This document shows positions 57,210 to 64,000 of a stretch of 64,000 nt of DNA, one piece after another. The stretch's first letter is position 1. Every line of letters begins with the position of its first letter. Source of the DNA: Nematostella vectensis (lineage: Eukaryota > Cnidaria > Anthozoa > Actiniaria > Edwardsiidae); NCBI RefSeq assembly GCF_932526225.1, contig NC_064042.1, positions 16,796,751 to 16,860,750 on the forward strand, given 5' to 3'. Position numbers and translations under genes: made by a program. The notes beneath the pieces were generated by a model, which was given only the letters and a program-made list of their open reading frames with translations, made no database searches and was not told the DNA's origin.

Positions 57210-58667
57210 ATGTGTCTTCTCTATGCGTGTTTGTGGTTTTTTTGTCAAACCGGTCATAGAGTCATTCGTTTTCAAAAGAAAAAATATGCCCCGTTTGAGG
57301 ATCGAACTCACGACATTCAGATTTCTACATTCGATTCTGATATTGACGCGCCGCCTACTGCGCTAACGAGGCCAACCAGAAAAATGTGTCTTCTCTATGC
57401 GTGTTTGTGGTGTTTTCGTCAAACCGGTCATAGAGTCATTCGTTTTCAAAAGAAAAGAAATATGCCCCGTGTGAGGATCGAACTCACGACCTTCAGATTT
57501 CTACATTTGATTATGAGACTGACGCGCTGCCTACTGCGCTAACGAGGCTAACATGAGAAATGTGTCTTCTCTATGCGTGTTTGTGGTGTTTTCGTCAAAC
57601 CGGTCATAGAGTCATTCGTTTTCAAAAGAAAAAAATATGCCCCGTCTAAGGATCGAACTCACGACATTCAGATTTCTACATTCGATTCTGATATTGACGC
57701 GCTGCCTACTGCGCTAACGAGGCCAACATGAGAAAAGTGTCTTCTCTATGCGTGTTTGTTGTGTTTTTTGTCAAACCGCTCATAGAGTCATTCGTTTTCA
57801 AAAGAAAAAAAATTGTGCCCCGTGTGAGGATCGAACTCACGACTTTCAGATTTCTAGATTTGATTATGAGACTGACGCACTGCCTATTGCGCTAACGACG
57901 CCTACATGGGAAATGTGCCTTTTCTATTCGTGTTTGTGGTGTTTTCGTCAAACCGGTCATAGAGTCTTTCGTTTTCAAAAGAAAAAATATGCCCCGTCTG
58001 AGGATTGAGCTCACGACCTTAAGATTTCTACATTTGATTATGAGACTGACGCGCTGCCTACTGCGCTAACGAGGCCAACCTGAAAAATGTGTCTTCTCTA
58101 TGCGTGTTTGTGGTGTTTTCGTCAAACCGGTCATAGAGTCATTCGTTTTCAATAGAAAAAAATATGCCCTGTGTGAGGATCGAACTCACGAAGCTTCATA
58201 TTTCTAAATCAGATTATGAGACTGACGCGCTGCCTACTGCGCTAACGAGGCTAACATAAGTAATGTGTCTTCTCTATGCGTGTTTGTGGTGTTTTCGTCA
58301 AACCAGTCATAGAGTCATTCGTTTTCAAAAGAAAAAAATATGCCCCGTCTGAGGATCGAACTCACGACATTCAGATTTCTACATTCGATTATGAGACTGA
58401 CGCGCTGCCTACTGCGCTAACGAGGCCAACATGAGAAATGCGTCTTTTCTATGCGTGTTTGTGGTGTTTTCGTCAAACCGGTCATAGAGTCTTTCGTTTT
58501 CAAAAGAAAAAATATGCCCCGTGTGAGGATCGAACTCACAACATTAAGATTTCTACATTCGATTATGATATTGACGCTCCGCCTACTGCGCTAACGAGGC
58601 CAACATGAAAAATATGTCTTCTCTATGCGTGTTTGTGGTGTTTTCGTCAAACCGGTCATAGAGTCAT
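57210..58667 (-). repeat. F segment, copy 2
   Basis: This is the partner of 33,743-35,200, including the ACGAAGCTTC monomer at about 58,188 and the CATAAGTAATG spacer. Here it is not preceded by the decayed island; a G-type unit shortened by four monomers (GAGTATG markers only 531 bp apart, at 56,457 and 56,988) lies to its left. Confidence 0.8.
57463..57548 (-). tRNA. tRNA-Met(CAT) with 13-nt intron, consensus copy
   Basis: No mismatch to consensus; anticodon 57513-57515. It lies within the second F segment. Confidence 0.85.
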
Positions 58668-61600
58668 TCGTTTTCAAAAGAAAAAAAATATGCCCCGTGT
58701 GAGGATCGAACTCACGACATTCAGATTTCTACATTCGATTATGAGACTGACGCGCTGCCTACTGCGCTAACGAGGCCAACATGAGAAATGCGTCTTTTCT
58801 ATGCGTGTTTGTGGTGTTTTCGTCAAACCGGTCATAGAGTCTTTCGTTTTCAAAAGAAAAAATATGCCCCGTGTGAGGATCGAACTCACAACATTAAGAT
58901 TTCTACATTCGATTATGATATTGACGCGCTGCCTACTGCGCTAACGAGGCCAACATGAGAAATGGGTCTTTTCTATGCGTGTTTGTGGTGCTTTCGTCAA
59001 ACCGCTCATAGAGTCATTCGTTTTCAAAATAAAAAAAATATGCCCCGTTTGAGGATCGAACTCATGACCTTCAGATTTCTACATTTGATTATGAGACTGA
59101 CGCTCTGTCTACTGCGCTAACGAGGCCAACATGAGAAATGCGTCTTCTCTATGTGTGTCTGTGGTGTTTTCTTCAAACCGGTCATAGAGTCATTCGTTTT
59201 GAAAAAAAAAAATGTGCCCCGTGTGATGATCGAACTCACGACCTTCAGATTTCTTGATTTGATTATGATACTGACGCGCTTCCTACTGCGCTAACAAGGC
59301 CAACATAAGAAATGTGTCTTCTCTATGCGTGTTTGTGGTGTTTTCGTCAAACCGGTCATAGAGTCATTCGTTTTCAAAAGAAAAAATATGCCCCGTTTGA
59401 GGATCGAACTCACGACATTCAGATTTCTACATTCGATTCTGATATTGACGCGCCGCCTACTGCGCTAACGAGGCCAACCTGAAAAATGTGTCTTCTCTAT
59501 GCGTGTTTGTGGTGTTTTCGTCAAACCGCTCATAGAGTCATTCGTTTTCAAAAGAAAAAAAATGTGCCCCTTGTGAGGATCGAACTCACGACCTTCAGAT
59601 TTCTAGATTTGATTATGAGACTGACGCGCTGCCTATTGCGCTAACGACGCCTACATGGGAAATGTGCCTTTTCTATTCGTGTTTGTGGTGTTTTCGTCAA
59701 ACCGGTCATAGAGTCTTTCGTTTTCAAAAGAAAAAATATGCCCCGTGTGAGGATCGAGCTCACGACCTTCAGATTTCTACATTTGATTATGAGACTGACG
59801 CGCTGCCTACTGCGCTAACGAGGCCAACATGAGAATTGCGTCTTTTCTATGCGTGTTTGTGGTGTTTTCGTCAAACCGCTCATAGAGTCATTTGATTTCA
59901 AAAGAGAAAAATATGCCCCGCGTGAGGATCGAACTCAAGACCTTCAGATTTCTACATTCGATTATGAGACTGACGCGCTGCCTACTGCGCTAACGAGGCC
60001 AACATGAGAAAAGTGTATTCTCTATGCGTGTTTGTGGTGTTTTTTTGTCAAACCGGTCATAGAGTCAATCGTTTTCAAAAGAATAAAATATGCCCCGTGT
60101 GAGGATCGAACTCACGACCTTCAGATTTCTACATTTGATTATGATACTGACACGCTGCCTACTGCGCTAGCGAGGCCAACCTGAGAAATGTGTCTTCTCT
60201 ATACGTGTTTGTGGTGTTTTTGTCAAACCGGTCATAGAGTCATTCGTTTTCAAAAGAAAAAAAATATTCCCCGTGTGAGGATCGAACTCACGACCTTCAG
60301 ATTTCTAGATTTCAGTATGAGACTGACGCGCTACCTACTGCGCTAACGAGGCCAACATGAGAAAAGTGTCTTCTCTATGCGTGTTTGTTGTGTTTTTTGT
60401 CAAACCGCTCATAGAGTCATTCGTTTTCAAAAGAAAAAAAAATGTGCCCCGTGTGAGGATCGAACTCACGACCTTCAGATTTCTAGATTTGATTATGATA
60501 CTGACGCGCTTCCTACTGCGCTAACAAGGCCAACATAAGAAATGTGTCTTCTCTATGCGTGTTTGTGGTGTTTTCGTCAAACCGGTCATAGAGTCATTCG
60601 TTTTCAAAAGAAAAAAATATGCCACGTGTGAGGATCGAACTCACGATCTTCAGATTTCTACATTTGATTATGAGACTGACGCGCTGCAAACTGCGCTAAC
60701 GAGGTCAACATGAGAAATGCGTCTTTTCTATGCGTGTTTGTGGTGTTTTCGTCAAACCGCTCATAGAGTCATTTGATTTCAAAAGAGAAAAATATGCCCC
60801 GCGTGAGGATCGAACTCAAGACCTTCAGATTTCTACATTCGATTATGAGACTGACGCGCTGCCTACTGCGCTAACGAGGCCAACATGAGAAAAGTGTATT
60901 CTCTATGCGTGTTTGTGGTGTTTTTTTGTCAAACCGGTCATAGAGTCAATCGTTTTCAAAAGAATAAAATATGCCCCGTGTGAGGATCGAACTCACGACC
61001 TTCAGATTTCTACATTTGATTATGATACTGACACGCTGCCTACTGCGCTAGCGAGGCCAACCTGAGAAATGTGTCTTCTCTATACGTGTTTGTGGTGTTT
61101 TTGTCAAACCGGTCATAGAGTCATTCGTTTTCAAAAGAAAAAAAATATTCCCCGTGTGAGGATCGAACTCACGACCTTCAGATTTCTAGATTTGAGTATG
61201 AGACTGACGCGCTACCTACTGCGCTAACGAGGCCAACATGAGAAAAGTGTCTTCTCTATGCGTGTTTGTTGTGTTTTTTGTCAAACCGCTCATAGAGTCA
61301 TTCGTTTTCAAAAGAAAAAAAAATGTGCCCCGTGTGAGGATCGAACTCACGACCTTCAGATTTCTAGATTTGATTATGATACTGACGCGCTTCCTACTGC
61401 GCTAACAAGGCCAACATAAGAAATGTGTCTTCTCTATGCGTGTTTGTGGTGTTTTCGTCAAACCGGTCATAGAGTCATTCGTTTTCAAAAGAAAAAATAT
61501 GCCCCGTTTGAGGATCGAACTCACGACATTCAGATTTCTACATTCGATTCTGATATTGACGCGCCGCCTACTGCGCTAACGAGGCCAACCTGAAAAATGT

Positions 61601-61675
61601 GTCTTCTCTATGCGTGTTTGTGGTGTTTTCGTCAAACCGGTCATAGAGTCATTCGTTTTCAAAAGAAAAGAAATA

Positions 61676-61761
61676 TGCCCCGTGTGAGGATCGAACTCAC
61701 GACCTTCAGATTTCTACATTTGATTATGAGACTGACGCGCTGCCTACTGCGCTAACGAGGC
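61676..61761 (-). tRNA. tRNA-Met(CAT) with 13-nt intron, consensus copy
   Basis: No mismatch to consensus; anticodon 61726-61728. It heads the second E segment. Confidence 0.85.
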
Positions 61762-63256
61762 TAACATGAGAAATGTGTCTTCTCTATGCGTGTTTGTGGT
61801 GTTTTCGTCAAACCGGTCATAGAGTCATTCGTTTTCAAAAGAAAAAAATATGCCCCGTCTAAGGATCGAACTCACGACATTCAGATTTCTACATTCGATT
61901 GTGATACTGACGCGCTGCCTACTGCGCTAACGAGGCCAACATGAGAAAAGTGTCTTCTCTATGCGTGTTTGTTGTGTTTTTTGTCAAACCGCTCATAGAG
62001 TCATTCGTTTTCAAAAGAAAAAAAATTGTGCCCCGTGTGAGGATCGAACTCACGACCTTCAGATGTCTAGATTTGATTATGAGACTGACGCGCTGCCTAT
62101 TGCGCTAACGACGCCTACATGGGAAATGTGCCTTTTCTATTCGTGTTTGTGGTGTTTTCGTCAAACCGGTCATAGAGTCTTTCGTTTTCAAAAGAAAAAA
62201 TATGCCCCGTCTGAGGATTGAGCTCACGACCTTAAGATTTCTACATTTGATTATGAGACTGACGCGCTGCCTACTGCGCTAACGAGGCCAACCTGAGAAA
62301 TGTGTCTTCTCTATACGTGTTTGTGGTGTTTTTGTCAAACCGGTCATAGAGTCATTCGTTTTCAAAAGAAAAAAAATATTCCCCGTGTGAGGATCGAACT
62401 CACGACCTTCAGATTTCTAGATTTGAGTATGAGACTGACGCGCTACCTACTGCGCTAACGAGGCCAACATGAGAAAAGTGTCTTCTCTATGCGTGTTTGT
62501 TGTGTTTTTTGTCAAACCGCTCATAGAGTCATTCGTTTTCAAAAGAAAAAAAAATGTGCCCCGTGTGAGGATCGAACTCACGACCTTCAGATTTCTAAAT
62601 CAGATTATAAGACTGACGCGCTGCCTATTGCGCTAACGACGCCTACATGGAAAATGTGTCTTCTCTATGTGTGTTTGTGGTGTTTTTGTCAAACCGGTCA
62701 TAGAGTCATTCGTTTTCAAAAGAAAAAATATGCCCCGTTTGAGGATCGAACTCACGACATTCAGATTTCTACATTCGATTATGATATTGACGCGCCGCCT
62801 ACTGCGCTAATGAGGCCAACATGAGAAATGTGTCTTCTCTATGTGTGTTTGTGGTGTTTTGTCAAACCGGTCATAGAGTCATTCGTTTTCAAAAGAAAAA
62901 AAATATGCCCCGTGTGAGGATCGAACTCATGACCTTCAGATTTCTACATTTGATTATGACACTGGCGCGCTGCCTACTGCGCTAACGAGGCTAACATGAG
63001 AAATGTGTCTTCTCTATGCGTGTTTGTGGTGTTTTCGTCAAACCGGTCATAGAGTCATTCGTTTTCAAAAGAAAAAAAATATGCCCCGTGTGAGGATCGA
63101 ACTCACGACCTTCAGATTTCTACATTTGATTATGAGACTGACGCGCTGCCTACTGCGCTAGCGAGGCCAACCTGAGAAATGTGTCTTCTCTATGCGTGTT
63201 TGTGGTATTTTCTTCAAACCGGTCATAGAGTCATACGTTTTCAAAAGAAAAAAATA

Positions 63257-63342
63257 TGCCCCGTGTGAGGATCGAACTCACGACCTTCAGATTTCTACAT
63301 TTGATTATGAGACTGACGCGCTGCCTACTGCGCTAACGAGGC
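63257..63342 (-). tRNA. tRNA-Met(CAT) with 13-nt intron, consensus copy
   Basis: No mismatch to consensus; anticodon 63307-63309. It is the last consensus copy in the window and the partner of the one 8,252 bp to the left. Confidence 0.85.
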
Positions 63343-64000
63343 CAACATGAGAAATGGGTCTTTTCTATGCGTGTTTGTGGTGCTTTCGTCAAACCGCTCA
63401 TAGAGTCATTCGTTTTCAAAATAAAAAAAATATGCCCCGTTTGAGGATCGAACTCATGACCTTCAGATTTCTACATTTGATTATGAGACTGACGCTCTGT
63501 CTACTGCGCTAACGAGGCCAACATGAGAAATGCGTCTTCTCTATGTGTGTCTGTGGTGTTTTCTTCAAACCGGTCATAGAGTCATTCGTTTTGAAAAAAA
63601 AAAATGTGCCCCGTGTGATGATCGAACTCACGACCTTCAGATTTCTAGATTTGATTATGATACTGACGCGCTTCCTACTGCGCTAACAAGGCCAACATAA
63701 GAAATGTGTCTTCTCTATGCGTGTTTTTGGTGTTTTCGTCAAACCAGTCATAGAGTCATTCGTTTTCAAAAGAAAAAATATGCCCCGTTTGAGGATCGAA
63801 CTCACGACATTCAGATTTCTACATTCGATTCTGATATTGACGCGCCGCCTACTGCGCTAACGAGGCCAACCTGAAAAATGTGTCTTCTCTATGCGTGTTT
63901 GTGGTGTTTTCGTCAAACCGCTCATAGAGTCATTCGTTTTCAAAAGAAAAAAAATGTGCCCCTTGTGAGGATCGAACTCACGACCTTCAGATTTCTAGAT

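Larger units (their letters stand above)
1..64000 (-). repeat. Tandem array of about 360 monomers (~176 bp), each an intron-bearing tRNA-Met gene plus spacer
   Basis: The same monomer recurs across the whole window with measured spacings such as 175, 179, 174, 176, 178 and 174 bp at the left edge. On the minus strand each monomer reads as an 86-nt tRNA gene, a T-rich tract, then a spacer of about 90 bp leading into the next gene. All units point the same way. Most sequence differences between monomers are single substitutions and A-run length changes, and the same variants recur in fixed order, which defines several higher-order repeats. Both window edges cut through monomers, so the array extends beyond the window on both sides. 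Amplified tRNA gene clusters are known in eukaryotes, for example tandem tRNA genes in Xenopus and tRNA arrays in Entamoeba; a single-isoacceptor, satellite-like array of this density is unusual. The copy number is an estimate from window length divided by period. Confidence 0.97.
61676..64000 (-). repeat. E segment, copy 2, cut by window end
   Basis: This is the partner of the segment 8,252 bp to the left. The match continues to the last base of the window, so its true right end is unknown. Confidence 0.85.

Noticed and set aside
1-64000. CRISPR array, suggested by regular repeats
   Set aside because: The whole monomer is repeated, including the part that would be a spacer, and the 86-bp repeated element is a tRNA gene. 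No unique spacers and no cas-like genes exist here.
1-64000. tRNA-derived SINE family
   Set aside because: Copies are strictly head-to-tail at fixed spacing, without target-site duplications, body region or poly-A/simple tail beyond the terminator tract.
1-64000. Plant or organellar origin, because of the tRNA-Met intron
   Set aside because: The exons resemble animal-type elongator tRNA-Met, the intron sits at the nuclear 37/38 site, and Pol III T-run terminators are present. A plant source cannot be excluded fully but is not favoured.

Overview
This 64 kb window is a single tandem array. A monomer of about 176 bp (spacings measured between neighbouring copies are mostly 174-179 bp) repeats head to tail from the first base to the last, about 360 times. 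I see no protein gene, no unrelated insertion and no unit in the opposite orientation. Each monomer holds an 86-bp tRNA gene on the minus strand and a spacer of about 90 bp. The tRNA is an elongator tRNA-Met(CAT) of animal type: acceptor, D, anticodon and T arms, A and B boxes and the 3' discriminator A are all readable. It carries a 13-nt insertion exactly where eukaryotic nuclear tRNA introns sit, between positions 37 and 38. A T-rich Pol III-type terminator follows each gene directly. The source is therefore a eukaryote nuclear genome, most likely a metazoan; the species cannot be told from this sequence.

Monomers fall into recognisable classes. There are consensus CAT copies, of which I located 22 without any mismatch. 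Other classes are A32 copies, copies with anticodon CAC or CAG, copies with a G3 acceptor mismatch, and copies whose intron repeats the 3' anticodon stem. These classes recur in fixed orders and form higher-order repeats (HORs): a 7-monomer unit of 1,231-1,232 bp (G), an 8/9-monomer unit of 1,400/1,576/1,577 bp (B), a 26-monomer unit of 4,594 bp with an internally deleted 9-monomer version of 1,595 bp (X), a 4,176-bp unit (C) and a 1,055-bp 6-monomer unit (D).

Layout: 1-3.9 kb G-type units, some recombined with B monomers; 3.6-7.6 kb mixed X, B and G material; 7.68-18.46 kb X, deleted X, X; 18.46-24.9 kb B in tandem; 25-26.9 kb mixed; 26.9-33.3 kb alternating B and G; 33.37-33.74 kb a decayed island; 33.74-38.5 kb F and D blocks; 39.1-41.6 kb G in tandem; 41.56-49.9 kb C twice; 50-64 kb B/G alternation with copies of the F segment and an 8,252-bp-spaced repeat.

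The spacers are about as similar between copies as the tRNA bodies. This points to homogenisation by unequal exchange or gene conversion of the whole monomer, not only to selection on the tRNA. How many copies are transcribed cannot be judged from sequence. Open frames on the plus strand are antisense readings of tRNA plus spacer and are not annotated as genes.
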